From positions 2,272,643 through 2,336,642 of the forward strand of contig NZ_CP133261.1 in assembly GCF_030931715.1 (NCBI RefSeq): a stretch of 64,000 nt of DNA, in the 5' to 3' direction. The number at the start of each line of letters is the position of its first letter. Position 1 is the stretch's first letter. Positions 27,403 through 36,164 of the stretch are shown piece after piece. This DNA comes from Tissierella sp. MB52-C2 (GTDB taxonomy: Bacteria > Bacillota > Clostridia > Tissierellales > Tissierellaceae). A program made the translations under genes and the position numbers. The notes beneath the pieces are model-generated. The model was not told the DNA's origin. It made no database searches and was given only the letters and a program-made list of their open reading frames with translations.

Positions 27403-27618
27403 TTACCCATTTGGAACAGAAGGTAAAGCAATCCATATAATCGGAAGCATATCTGAAATTGTCAAGATACCTCTATCTCCAAGTACACGGTATACTTCTC
27501 TAAAGAAATCTACTCTTGAATCAAAGTGAAATGCACAATCTAATGATAACACCTTTGAAAAAGTATTATTGAAGAAATCAAGTTTACAAGCATCTCAAAC
27601 AGTAAACTCAATTTTAGA
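27403..27618 (-). pseudogene. Remnant of a SAM-dependent methyltransferase
   Basis: The minus-strand translation gives LDFFNNTFSKVLSLDCAFH followed by FDSRVDFFREVYRVLGDRG and ILTISDM. This is the motif IV to post-motif VI region of a class I methyltransferase (cf. FD-VLSLDCAFHF...EVYRVLKPGG). An in-frame stop (TAA after FTV) precedes it, and the frame ends soon after ISDM. No N-terminal SAM-binding part is found nearby, so it is a truncated relic. The surrounding 27155-27402 and 27619-27680 contain no gene that I can support. Confidence 0.7.
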
Positions 27619-27683
27619 TGATATTTTTTTACTTGATTATGTGTAATTTGCCCATTAAACATAAAGTAAAGCAGTATATAAAA

Positions 27684-27726
27684 AAGCTACATCTTCATTG
27701 GTTTATTACCAAGGAAAATGTAGCTT
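27684..27726 (-). terminator. Terminator of the XRE regulator gene
   Basis: A long imperfect hairpin (AAGCTACAT...ATGTAGCTT with further pairing inside), followed on the minus strand by TTTTTATA. It lies about 110 nt below the regulator stop. Confidence 0.75.
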
Positions 27727-27835
27727 ATAACTTGCGAGCTATGTCAATTTCCGATATCATCCTATTTTGAGATATGGATTTGAACTATCATCTCTGGAGA
27801 TTATGCTCATCATCTTACCTAATTATCATGCCGCA

Positions 27836-28321
27836 TCATTGAATCTTTCTGTTCTTTAGATTTTCGACAATATTCCTGACTCCGGTTACTATAAATGTAA
27901 CAAAGCCACTGAAGATGAAAAAGAAACCTATTGGCAGCAAGAAGAAATTTTCGTGCAGAAAACCTTCAGCATCAATGTATTCCACAGAATTTGCTTTAAT
28001 CAAAATGCAGGCCACACCGATACACAGCAGTACAGCGCCAAAAATGATTGAAATCAAATTCATTTTTGCTCTTCTTGTTTCGCTTCCATCTTTTATCAAC
28101 TTTTCAGTCATATTATTCATATTTTCGCCTCCTAAAATTAATTGGTCGAGCGAAAGGTTAAATGTCATGGATATATCTACAACCATTTCTAAATCTGGCA
28201 GATTTTTGTTGTTTTCCCAATTTGAAATTGTTTGTCTGGATACGTTCAGCTTAGAAGCTACCTGTTCTTGCGTTAGTCCTCTGTCTGTCCGAATTTTTCT
28301 CAACTGCTCTCCAAAATCCAT
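27836..28321 (-). CDS. XRE-family regulator with C-terminal membrane segments
   Basis: A 161-residue protein. The N-terminal helix-turn-helix is at LRKIRTDRGLTQEQVASKL and NVSRQTISNWENNKNLP, residues 6-43. A dimerisation-like stretch (DISMTFNLSLDQLILGG) and two C-terminal membrane segments (about residues 95-115 and 130-150) follow. ATG 28321 is chosen because GGAGG lies 9 nt upstream; the open frame extends further upstream but without support. Membrane-tethered XRE regulators of this layout often control neighbouring transport or resistance genes; the target here is unknown. Confidence 0.85.
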   Translation of the reverse strand: MDFGEQLRKIRTDRGLTQEQVASKLNVSRQTISNWENNKNLPDLEMVVDISMTFNLSLDQLILGGENMNNMTEKLIKDGSETRRAKMNLISIIFGAVLLCIGVACILIKANSVEYIDAEGFLHENFFLLPIGFFFIFSGFVTFIVTGVRNIVENLKNRKIQ

Positions 28322-28546
28322 TATATTAAGCCTCCGTTTCATTTTTATTATAGTTGCCATGCTACCAATTATCAAGCAAGTATCTCTTGCACTGCCGCAT
28401 TTTAGCGCCCGAATGACGGTCATTGCACCTTTGCACTTAATATGTAAAGTGTGACCCATAAGAATCGGCTTAATACCATTTGCTCCAAGTTGTATTTGGC
28501 AGGATTATTTAAATAATATTTTTTTAAGTCTATCACAGATAATACT

Positions 28547-28586
28547 AAAAGTCATGTATGAGTTCAGATCCTCATACATGACTTTT
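28547..28586 (-). terminator. Terminator of tRNA-Leu(GAG)
   Basis: A perfect 16-bp inverted repeat (AAAAGTCATGTATGAG and its complement) starts 3 nt past the tRNA CCA end, and a weak T-rich tail follows. The rest of 28322-28731 holds only the tRNA and AT-rich spacer. Confidence 0.8.
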
Positions 28587-28589
28587 ATA

Positions 28590-28676
28590 TGGTGCGAGTA
28601 GTGGGAGTTGAACCCACACATCATTTCTGACACATGCCCCTCAAACATGCCTGTCTGCCAATTCCAGCATACTCGC
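28590..28676 (-). tRNA. tRNA-Leu, anticodon GAG
   Basis: The acceptor stem GCGAGTA/TACTCGC closes the cloverleaf, with discriminator A and an encoded CCA. The D-arm has GGAATTGGCAGAC. The anticodon loop TTGAGGG gives GAG, and there is a long variable arm as expected for a class II tRNA. The T-arm GGGTTCAACTCCC is intact. It decodes CUU/CUC. Confidence 0.95.
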
Positions 28677-28731
28677 ATTATATTGATATTAATATAGTTT
28701 ACTATATTTTCAACTTTTTTTCAATACATTA

Positions 28732-30471
28732 TTACTGGAATTCTTTTGGTATATAAGATTTTTCTATACCTTTATAAGGATTAAATAATCCTGGAGATAA
28801 GTCTCCCATTATTTTACTATCTATTAATAAAGCTTTATTTCTGAAGAACAAACTTACATATGGCAGATCTGTAGTAATTAATTCCTGTAATTCATCATAT
28901 GCTTCTAACTTTTTTTCTCTAGTTCCAACTGCGAAAACGTTCTGAAGAAGATTGTCCATATTTTCCCTAGAATATCTAATAAAATTTGTATTATGAGATA
29001 TTCTTGAGCTATGGAAAGCAAAGGATAAGTCAGGAATTACAGATAATTGCCACCCAAGAAGCGCTATATCATAGTCTCCTGATGCCAAATGCTTATTTAC
29101 TACTTCCCACTGTTTATCTATATCATCCATAGTAACACTATCACTCTTATTATTTTCAGGATATATGTTAACCAATATCCCAATTTTCCTCAAATCATCC
29201 TTTATCATTTCCGCAGTTTTTAGCCTTGTAATATTATAGGTATTAGTTAAAATTCTAAGGGATATTTTATTTCCATTTTCATCTTCTATAATCCCATCAT
29301 TATTCATATCTTTGAATCCTATTTTGTTTAGTTCTGCTTTAGCTAAGTCTATATTATAGCCAAATTTATTTGCATTATCAGATAAAAGCCAAGAATCAGG
29401 ATGAATTGGTACATCCACTTGTGTTCCATGTCCTAAATATACTTTCTGAATAATAGCTTGTCTATCTATGCCATATGCTATGGCTCTTCTCAAGGCTTCA
29501 CCTTTTTCTCCTGAAAATATTTCTTTTCCAAAGTTGAATCCTAGGAACTCATAATTAGAAGAAACAAATTCTAGTATTTTTATTCGGCTATTTTGGGCAT
29601 ATTTATCCCAGTCAACATCTACAGTGGTAGCCATGTTGATTTGTCCAGTTTCAAATGCAGTTAATATATCTTCTTCACTTTCAAATACTCTTCCCAGTAT
29701 TTCATCAATATAAGGTCTATCATTCCAATATTCATCGTTGGCTGTCAATTTTATTTGCTTCATCTTTTCATAGGAATCAAATTTAAATGGTCCAGTACCT
29801 ATTGGCTTATAGTCATTTACTTGTAATGCTTTAATATATCTACTATTACCTGACGAATTGAAAATATGTTTAGGTATTATAGGAAATGTTAAGACTTCCA
29901 GATTATTGCTAAAAGATTTATTAAATGTAATGTTTAAACTATCTGAACTAGTAATATTTACATTTAAGATACTTTTTATATCACCTTGACCATATGCTCC
30001 TAAAGAATTTGAAAACATCTGTTTATATGTACTATCTGAACTAGCATATTTAATAGTATCTATAGTAAAAGCCACGTCTTCAGCACTAAATTTTTGCCCA
30101 TCATGCCAAAAAACATTGTTTCTCAATTGAATTTCAACAGTTCTTCCATCATCCTTTATATTATAGGATTCAGCCAATTGATTTGTTATATTTAGATTAT
30201 TATCAAATTCAAATAAACCTTCAAATATAAGTTTGCTAAAAAAATGATAGTTACTATTTTCGGTCAATAGGGGATTTAAAGTGTTAAAATTAGTCAAGGG
30301 TAATATGACTTGTCCACCTGGAACAGGGGTATAGTCCATAGAACTTCCCCCTTCTTCAGTTAAATCTAAATCTTTAGTATTTCCTAAAACCATTTTTTCT
30401 CTATCGCAACCTACGATTATAGTAGTTATTAATATCACAAGAAATAAAGATACATATTTTCTATACTTCAT
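28732..30471 (-). CDS. Peptide ABC transporter substrate-binding lipoprotein (family 5)
   Basis: A 579-residue extracytoplasmic solute-binding protein. It has a lipoprotein signal peptide ending IIVGC (lipobox Cys near residue 22) and the family 5 fold. The family signature LAESYNIKDDGRTVEIQLRNNVFWHDGQKFSAEDV is at about residues 103-137. The family binds oligopeptides, nickel or sugars; the ligand cannot be told from sequence. No permease or ATPase genes accompany it. It is 12 nt upstream of the transglycosylase gene, so it may be linked to recycling of wall peptides, though this is inference. Confidence 0.88.
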   Translation of the reverse strand: MKYRKYVSLFLVILITTIIVGCDREKMVLGNTKDLDLTEEGGSSMDYTPVPGGQVILPLTNFNTLNPLLTENSNYHFFSKLIFEGLFEFDNNLNITNQLAESYNIKDDGRTVEIQLRNNVFWHDGQKFSAEDVAFTIDTIKYASSDSTYKQMFSNSLGAYGQGDIKSILNVNITSSDSLNITFNKSFSNNLEVLTFPIIPKHIFNSSGNSRYIKALQVNDYKPIGTGPFKFDSYEKMKQIKLTANDEYWNDRPYIDEILGRVFESEEDILTAFETGQINMATTVDVDWDKYAQNSRIKILEFVSSNYEFLGFNFGKEIFSGEKGEALRRAIAYGIDRQAIIQKVYLGHGTQVDVPIHPDSWLLSDNANKFGYNIDLAKAELNKIGFKDMNNDGIIEDENGNKISLRILTNTYNITRLKTAEMIKDDLRKIGILVNIYPENNKSDSVTMDDIDKQWEVVNKHLASGDYDIALLGWQLSVIPDLSFAFHSSRISHNTNFIRYSRENMDNLLQNVFAVGTREKKLEAYDELQELITTDLPYVSLFFRNKALLIDSKIMGDLSPGLFNPYKGIEKSYIPKEFQ

Positions 30472-30483
30472 TTGCCCACCTCA

Positions 30484-31134
30484 TTATATGTTTCTCACTA
30501 GTTCCTTTATAACTCTTTTTATATTATGCAGTAGATTAATATATAAAGAATCTTTCTCCGTAGGATTCATTATATATTCCTTATATACTGAGCTATATAC
30601 TTTATAATTATCCTTTATTCTCACTAAATAATCTCTTGTTTCTTTAAATGGAATGACTGACAGTTCGACTCCATCTTTACAATATTCATCATTATCTAAC
30701 CATTTGTTTACATTTCCACTTCCTGCATTATAGGCAGCTAAAACTAAATCTAAATTTTGATTAAACTCCGTGAAAAGATTATTAAGATACCATGTACCTA
30801 TTCTAATATTTATTTCAGGATCAAATAGCATTTTTTCATTATAGTTTTCTATTCCTAGAACCTCACTGGCCCATTGTCCAGTTTGTGGGGCTATTTGCAT
30901 CAGTCCCTTTGCTTCTTTGCTGGATACAGCATTTTTATCGTATTTACTTTCTACATTGATAATTGAAGCCACTAAATACGGATCTAAATTATATTCATTA
31001 GAATATTTTACTATAGCACTTTTATACCCTATTGGATATTTAGTAGTTAAGACCACAAGACTACCAATAATTATCAGAATAATAATAGTAAAAAATATAA
31101 TAGTTTTTTTAATTAGTTTTTTCATTTTAAACAA
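30484..31134 (-). CDS. Lytic transglycosylase (SLT domain)
   Basis: About 216 residues. It has an N-terminal membrane anchor (about residues 10-32) and then a Slt70-type goose-lysozyme-like domain. The catalytic Glu is in IINVESKYDKNAVSSKEAKGLMQI (about residues 60-83), with AYNAGSGNVNKW near 138. It cleaves glycan strands to 1,6-anhydro products at the cell surface. The start is one of two adjacent TTG codons (31137 or 31134) after GGAGGGG; spacing favours the second. It lies 18 nt downstream of coaE. Confidence 0.9.
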   Translation of the reverse strand: MFKMKKLIKKTIIFFTIIILIIIGSLVVLTTKYPIGYKSAIVKYSNEYNLDPYLVASIINVESKYDKNAVSSKEAKGLMQIAPQTGQWASEVLGIENYNEKMLFDPEINIRIGTWYLNNLFTEFNQNLDLVLAAYNAGSGNVNKWLDNDEYCKDGVELSVIPFKETRDYLVRIKDNYKVYSSVYKEYIMNPTEKDSLYINLLHNIKRVIKELVRNI

Positions 31135-31152
31135 CAAAGAACCCCTCCAAGA

Positions 31153-31770
31153 TTAGATTAATTTCCTTAGTAATTTATCTATCTGTTCTTCTAAAAGTCT
31201 CACATCTCCACTATTATCAATTGTCTTGGAAGATTTTGCTTTTTTTATTTCTATATCCATTTGTGATTCTATTTTTCTCAATGCTTCCTCTTTTGTAATC
31301 CTATCTCTTTTCATAAGTCTTTCTAGCTGAGTAGCTTTATCAAGATATACTACCCATATCTCATCAAATTTAATGTCATATTCCTTCCATAATCTATATT
31401 GTTCAAATAACAAAGGAATATCTAAAAATATAATAGAATTATCTTTACTAAACTCATCTATATTATCTTTAATTTCTTGAAAAATATAAGGATGAGTTAT
31501 ATTTTCCAGCCTTTCTCTAGCCAACTTATCTTTGAATATAATATTTCCCAGTTCTTTTCTATTTATAGATTTATTCTCTAGTAATATTTCTTCTCCAAAC
31601 TCTTTAATTATTTTTATATATGCTGGTTTATTTATTTTCACAACTTCTCTGGCGACTTTATCTGCATCAATTAATGGATAACCTTTTTCTTTTATTATAT
31701 TAGATATAGTAGATTTACCAGTGGATATTCCACCCGTTAATCCTATTAATATACAATTATTTTGTATCAT
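31153..31770 (-). CDS. coaE: Dephospho-CoA kinase
   Basis: A 205-residue P-loop kinase that phosphorylates dephospho-CoA in the last step of CoA synthesis. The Walker A is GLTGGISTGKST near residue 10. The DADKVARE segment and the lid RLMKRDRITKEEALRKI are typical. The chosen ATG 31770 overlaps the polA end by 14 nt with AGGTGAT upstream; a GTG at 31782 is the alternative. polA-coaE coupling is common in Firmicutes. Confidence 0.94.
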   Translation of the reverse strand: MIQNNCILIGLTGGISTGKSTISNIIKEKGYPLIDADKVAREVVKINKPAYIKIIKEFGEEILLENKSINRKELGNIIFKDKLARERLENITHPYIFQEIKDNIDEFSKDNSIIFLDIPLLFEQYRLWKEYDIKFDEIWVVYLDKATQLERLMKRDRITKEEALRKIESQMDIEIKKAKSSKTIDNSGDVRLLEEQIDKLLRKLI

Positions 31771-34426
31771 ACCAGCTATCACCTGTTTCTAAATCGACTA
31801 TAAGAGGTACATCAAGACTTACACAACTTTCCATTATACCCTTCAGTAATTCCTTTACTTGTTCTGTTTCTTCTTTATCTGCTTCAATTATAAGCTCATC
31901 GTGAATCTGTAATATTAATCTTGATTTTAGATTTCTCTTTTTTAATTCACCATAGACTTTAACCATTGCCACTTTTATTATATCGGCAGCTGAACCTTGA
32001 ATTGGAGTATTCATAGCTATACGCTCTCCAAAAGATTTGATATTGAAGTTTTTAGCTTTAAGCTCCGGGATATATCTTCTTCTATGGAGAATAGTTTCTA
32101 CATAGCCATTTTCTTTGCCTGACTCAACTATATCTTCCATGTATTTCTTTACCATCTCATAATTTCTTAAATAATTATCGATATATTCCTTTGCTTCTTT
32201 TCTTGAAATATTTAAGTCTCTAGATAATCCAAAATCAGAAATTCCATATATTATTCCAAAGTTTACAGCCTTTGCATCACTTCTCATGGAAGATGTAATT
32301 TCATCCTTAGGTACATTAAATACTTCTGAAGCTGTTTTCGTATGAATGTCTTCATTAGTATTAAATGCTTCAATTAATTTAGGGTCTTTAGATATATGAG
32401 CTAATACCCTTAATTCAATTTGAGAATAATCTGCATCTACTAAAATATAATCCTTGTTCTCTACAACAAAAGCCTTTCTTATTTTTCTTCCATCATCAGT
32501 TCTTATAGGTATATTTTGTAGATTTGGTTCTGTACTGCTTATTCTTCCTGTTGTGGTTATTGTCTGATTAAAACTTGAATGGATTCTATCTGTATCTTTA
32601 TTTAAAAGATTTAATAATCCATCTATATAGGTTGATTTTAATTTTACGATTTGTCTATATCTTAAAATCTTATTGATTATAGGATGTTGATCCTTTAATT
32701 TATCTAAAACTTCTGCATCTGTAGAATATCCTGTTTTAGTCTTCTTAATAATTGGTAAAGATAATTTATCAAATAAAATTTCTCCTAATTGTTTAGGTGA
32801 ATTAATATTAAACTCTATATCTGCTAATTCATATATTTCACTGGTTAATGAATTAATCTCCCCATTGTATTCTTCTCCAAGTTTAATTAATTCTTTCTTA
32901 TCTATTTTAAATCCATAGTATTCCATACTACCTAATACTTCAACTAAAGGTAATTCAACATTATAGTAAAGTTCTAGCATTTCCTGTTCTTCAATTATAT
33001 TTTTCATACTATTTTCTACATTAAATACTGTATCCAATATAAAAGCTAAATAGTCGCATATTTCTTCCTTGCTTAACATATCGAAACTTTTCTTAGATTT
33101 TCCTTTACCTAGTAATGCTTCTTCATCCTTACCATAGTATCCTAAGTATTCTTTACTTATATTATTTATAGAATAAGAATTTTGAGATGGATTGATTAAA
33201 TATGCACCTATCATAGAATCAAATACAATATTTTCTACCTCAATCCCTAATCTTTTTAAGATGACTATATCAGATTTTAAATCATAACCTATTTTTTCGA
33301 TTGTTTTGTCTTCAAATATAGGCTTAAAGATATTGATAAACTCTTCTTGTTCTTTATCTAGATAAATAATATTAGTTGGTGAATTTTCTGTTTTAATACC
33401 CATAGCGATTATTTCATCTTCAATATAATTACTATTGGATATAATAAATTTAAATCCAACCTTATTTTCTTTTTTTATTCTATTAATTAGTTCTTCATAA
33501 TCCGAATAATCTATTATATTATATACACAAGGAGAATATTTCTCTTCCTCCTGCAAATCTTCACCTGCTATCTTGCTAATTAAACTATTAAATTCAAGTT
33601 CCTCATAATGCTTTCTTAGGGCTTCCCAATTTGGCTCCTTTACCTTTAATTCTTCAATATTAATTTCCATAGGTACTGAAGTCATAATTTCCCCAAGTTT
33701 TCTACTTAAAAAAGCGAGATCCTTATTTTCAGTTAAGTTTTCTTTTAGTTTTTTTCCACTAATATTATCTATATTTTCATATACGCTTTCAATTGTACCA
33801 TATTCTCTTAATAATTTTAGTCCTGTTTTCTCACCAATTCCTGGTACTCCTGGAATATTATCGGACTGATCCCCCATTAATCCCTTTAAATCAATAAGCT
33901 GTTCTGGAGTAATTCCATAGACTTCTATTATCTTATTTCTATTAAATTCCTCTATTTCTGTAATGCCTTTTCTAGTAATTAAAACTCTAGTATTATCTGT
34001 AGCTAACTGAAGGTAATCTTTATCTCCAGTTACTAAAGTAACATCCATTGAATTTTCCTCACCAAGTTTTGCCAATGTACCTGCTATGTCATCAGCCTCA
34101 AATCCTGAAAGCTCTAAATATTTAATATTCATGGCATCAAGTATTTCTCTGATAATAGGAAACTGTTGTACCAATTCCGAAGGTGTAGCCTGTCTATGAC
34201 CCTTATACTGTTCATATTGTTCATGTCTAAAGGTAGGGCCTTTTTTGTCAAAGACTACACATATGTAGTCAGGATTAATTTCCTCTTCTACTTTATATAA
34301 CATTGTTAAAAATCCATAAACCCCATTTGTATACAAGTTATTTTTATTGGACAATAAAGGCAAAGCATAAAATGCTCTATGTATTAAAGCACTTCCATCT
34401 ATAATCATCAATTTTTTCTTATCCAT
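31757..34426 (-). CDS. polA: DNA polymerase I
   Basis: An 889-residue polymerase with three parts. The N-terminal 5'-3' exonuclease (about 1-290) has the GDKDYLQL and GLMGDQSDNIPGVPGIGEKT motifs. The middle 3'-5' exonuclease-like domain covers about 300-470. The C-terminal family A polymerase has motif A DADYSQIELRVLAH, motif B RSDAKAVNFGIIYG and motif C QIHDELI. In the middle domain the DxE motif is missing (VGFKFIISN instead), so proofreading is probably lost, as in Bacillus. It repairs gaps and removes Okazaki primers. Confidence 0.97.
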   Translation of the reverse strand: MDKKKLMIIDGSALIHRAFYALPLLSNKNNLYTNGVYGFLTMLYKVEEEINPDYICVVFDKKGPTFRHEQYEQYKGHRQATPSELVQQFPIIREILDAMNIKYLELSGFEADDIAGTLAKLGEENSMDVTLVTGDKDYLQLATDNTRVLITRKGITEIEEFNRNKIIEVYGITPEQLIDLKGLMGDQSDNIPGVPGIGEKTGLKLLREYGTIESVYENIDNISGKKLKENLTENKDLAFLSRKLGEIMTSVPMEINIEELKVKEPNWEALRKHYEELEFNSLISKIAGEDLQEEEKYSPCVYNIIDYSDYEELINRIKKENKVGFKFIISNSNYIEDEIIAMGIKTENSPTNIIYLDKEQEEFINIFKPIFEDKTIEKIGYDLKSDIVILKRLGIEVENIVFDSMIGAYLINPSQNSYSINNISKEYLGYYGKDEEALLGKGKSKKSFDMLSKEEICDYLAFILDTVFNVENSMKNIIEEQEMLELYYNVELPLVEVLGSMEYYGFKIDKKELIKLGEEYNGEINSLTSEIYELADIEFNINSPKQLGEILFDKLSLPIIKKTKTGYSTDAEVLDKLKDQHPIINKILRYRQIVKLKSTYIDGLLNLLNKDTDRIHSSFNQTITTTGRISSTEPNLQNIPIRTDDGRKIRKAFVVENKDYILVDADYSQIELRVLAHISKDPKLIEAFNTNEDIHTKTASEVFNVPKDEITSSMRSDAKAVNFGIIYGISDFGLSRDLNISRKEAKEYIDNYLRNYEMVKKYMEDIVESGKENGYVETILHRRRYIPELKAKNFNIKSFGERIAMNTPIQGSAADIIKVAMVKVYGELKKRNLKSRLILQIHDELIIEADKEETEQVKELLKGIMESCVSLDVPLIVDLETGDSWYDTK

Positions 34427-34552
34427 TAGATCACTCCATTCTTTACTACATACTTTCTAGTATACCTCAAAACATAATTTCAGTAAACAAAAGGTAAAAT
34501 AAAATATTGATTATTTTTTCATTTTATGCTATTATAATTTCATGATATATTT

Positions 34553-34636
34553 GCCGGTGTGATGGAATTGGCAGACGTAGTGGACTCAAAATCCACCGGT
34601 GGCAACACCGTGCCGGTTCGAATCCGGCCACCGGCA
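34553..34636 (+). tRNA. tRNA-Leu, anticodon CAA
   Basis: The acceptor GCCGGTG/CACCGGC, D-arm GGAATTGGCAGAC, anticodon loop CTCAAAA (anticodon CAA), long variable arm and T-arm CCGGTTCGAATCCGG are all present. CCA is not encoded. A TATAAT -10 at 34533-34538 lies about 15 nt upstream, without an ideally spaced -35. It decodes UUG. It is a likely former integration site (see the integrase remnant next to it). Confidence 0.95.
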
Positions 34637-34650
34637 TTGTAATTGATAAG

Positions 34651-34685
34651 TGAGTTTGGAAGGTTTTCTTCTAGGCTCATTTTTT
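34651..34685 (+). terminator. Terminator of tRNA-Leu(CAA)
   Basis: A hairpin TGAG...GGAAG/CTTC...CTCA with a mismatch in the stem, followed by TTTTTT. It partly overlaps the end of the integrase remnant on the other strand. Confidence 0.65.
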
Positions 34686-34797
34686 ATGTGATTTTGTATG
34701 CCTAAGATTATGAAACCTTACTAGCTCCAAATCCTTGTTATATAAAATGTCTTTAAATCTTTGACTTATATAGTCTGGTCTAACTGGTATCCCATTA
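34677..34797 (-). pseudogene. C-terminal fragment of a phage/ICE tyrosine integrase
   Basis: The minus-strand frame reads TWDNGIPVRPDYISQRFKD then ILYNKDLELVRFHNLRHT and ends SHKK-stop. This matches the core of tyrosine recombinases around the second catalytic Arg and the HxLRH motif (consensus RFHDLRHT). The first Arg, the Lys and the catalytic Tyr regions are absent, and the sequence breaks abruptly at about 34797. It sits 40 nt from tRNA-Leu(CAA), the classic place for such an integrase. Confidence 0.8.
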
Positions 34798-34914
34798 TCC
34801 CAAGTTGAGCTAGTAAGAAAACTAAATATTACTAGTCAATCACTATTACAATATGGACTTGGTAAAAGAACACCAGATATTGATACGATAAATAAACTTG
34901 CATTACATCCATAA
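34798..34914 (+). pseudogene. Fragment of an XRE-family repressor
   Basis: The plus-strand frame reads SQVELVRKLNITSQSLLQY then GLGKRTPDIDTINKLA and stops. This is the second half of a lambda-repressor-like helix-turn-helix (consensus SQxELAxKLxISxQSLSxYExGKRxPDIDTIxKLA). The start and first helix are missing, because the frame joins the inverted integrase fragment directly. It is the sort of gene found beside integrases in prophages and ICEs. Confidence 0.75.
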
Positions 34915-35044
34915 AGAATGAAAAGAAGAATTTAATTAGGGAGCTAAAGAGGAAATGAGGTAGAAAGCCTAATAAGGAATTTTAATAATATCAGATATAT
35001 GCCCTCTATTTCTATTCATTTCATCACCATTCCCCTTATTTAGA

Positions 35045-35221
35045 CTACATTACATATGTCCTTATAAATTTTGTTAGTGTAAACCTATCTATATAATTAA
35101 TAAATTTATACTCTGTATTACCAAGGATTTCATGTTTTTTTGCATAAAAAACAATGTTCTCCTTTTTTTGGTATAATTGAGCCTGCAAACAAACAAATAC
35201 CCCAAAAGAAAAGTGTGTCAT
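35045..35221 (-). CDS. Unidentified 58-residue open frame, probably a gene remnant
   Basis: An open frame from ATG 35221 to TAG, encoding MTHFSFGVFVCLQAQLYQKK and further residues ending FIRTYVM. I do not recognise it. Upstream, the frame KLEIDDIK continues into this one only after a one-base shift, and there is no ribosome-binding site before the ATG. It therefore looks like the tail of a decayed gene. The remaining stretches 34915-35044 and 35222-35369 show no other supportable feature. Confidence 0.3.
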   Translation of the reverse strand: MTHFSFGVFVCLQAQLYQKKENIVFYAKKHEILGNTEYKFINYIDRFTLTKFIRTYVM

Positions 35222-35369
35222 TGTGAACTCAGTTATATCATATTTAGTTTTATATCATCAATTTCTAATTTCAACTATTGGTGAATTAGTTATGTCTATT
35301 GTTAAAAATATTCCTTTAAATACTGATTGTAGGATTAATTAGCAAATATTTCAAATTCTGTTGCTATTA

Positions 35370-35906
35370 TTAACAACTCTTTAAATATTCTAGAACGATT
35401 TCTACACGTTCTTGCACAGTATGGTTTCCTTCAATTCTTAATACTGGGCATTCCAAGTCCGCCATCCAATATTCATGTAGTGCCTTACTTCTTACGTTCA
35501 TTTCCCCTGTATCATATAAAGAAGCCCATTCTAAAAATGTTTTTGATTGTTCATACAAAATGCCATTAGGTAATATCTTTTCACCATACCTTTCGTATTC
35601 TCTTTCCTTAAGTCTTTGTAATCTAACTTCACTTGGTACTGAAAGGAAAATAACCAAATCAAATAAAGGCTTTAATTTATCTCCCCAACCACAAACTGCA
35701 CCAGTAAGAATCCATTGTTCATACAGTTTTAAATCATTTAATAACAGTTGGATCCTCAATTGTGGCTCTCGATGATATGTAAATTTCTCTAACCAAAAAT
35801 AATCATCTCCGTCAAAAACATGATATGGAATATATAAAGAAAGTTCTTTCCCAAGGGTCGAAGCTCCCGAGCCTGAGGCGCCAAATATATGAATTCGCTT
35901 TTTCAT
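35370..35906 (-). CDS. P-loop nucleotide kinase-like protein (adenylate kinase/AAA_17-like)
   Basis: A 178-residue protein. The N-terminal Walker A is GASGSGASTLGK (residues 8-19), with Ala where Lys is usual in GxxxxGKS/T. A conserved FDGDDYFW segment near residue 33 and a lid-like R-x2-RLKEREYERYG follow. This is the pattern of small "topology modulation/adenylate kinase-like" enzymes (GASGSGxSTL). The substrate is unknown. ATG 35906 is preferred because GGAGGAAAGA precedes it. It is a probable passenger of the degraded element. Confidence 0.7.
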   Translation of the reverse strand: MKKRIHIFGASGSGASTLGKELSLYIPYHVFDGDDYFWLEKFTYHREPQLRIQLLLNDLKLYEQWILTGAVCGWGDKLKPLFDLVIFLSVPSEVRLQRLKEREYERYGEKILPNGILYEQSKTFLEWASLYDTGEMNVRSKALHEYWMADLECPVLRIEGNHTVQERVEIVLEYLKSC

Positions 35907-36130
35907 TCTTTCCTCCTCATTTTCATCCAACCAAATAATTCGATTGGATAGGGTAGTCTTTATTATCTTTGCAATGATTTCATCTAACCTCTATATTCCC
36001 GAACCAAAGTTAGACAATATTTACTAATAACAGTTTCTCCCTCTATTCATCACTACATTCAATATTTCTTACCATATATACCATTCTACATAACTCTCAA
36101 AATTCCTCCTTTTTCTAGCTAATATTTACA

Positions 36131-36164
36131 AAATAAAAAAGACAAGTAAATCTAATTACTTATC
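36131..36164 (-). terminator. Terminator behind the sigma-like pseudogene
   Basis: The minus-strand hairpin GATAAGTAA...TTACTTGTC overlaps the remnant's stop codon and is followed by TTTTTTATTTTG. Confidence 0.75.

Noticed and set aside
28322-28459. An N-terminal extension of the XRE regulator starting at 28459
   Set aside because: The extra residues match no family feature, and a good GGAGG site lies directly before ATG 28321.
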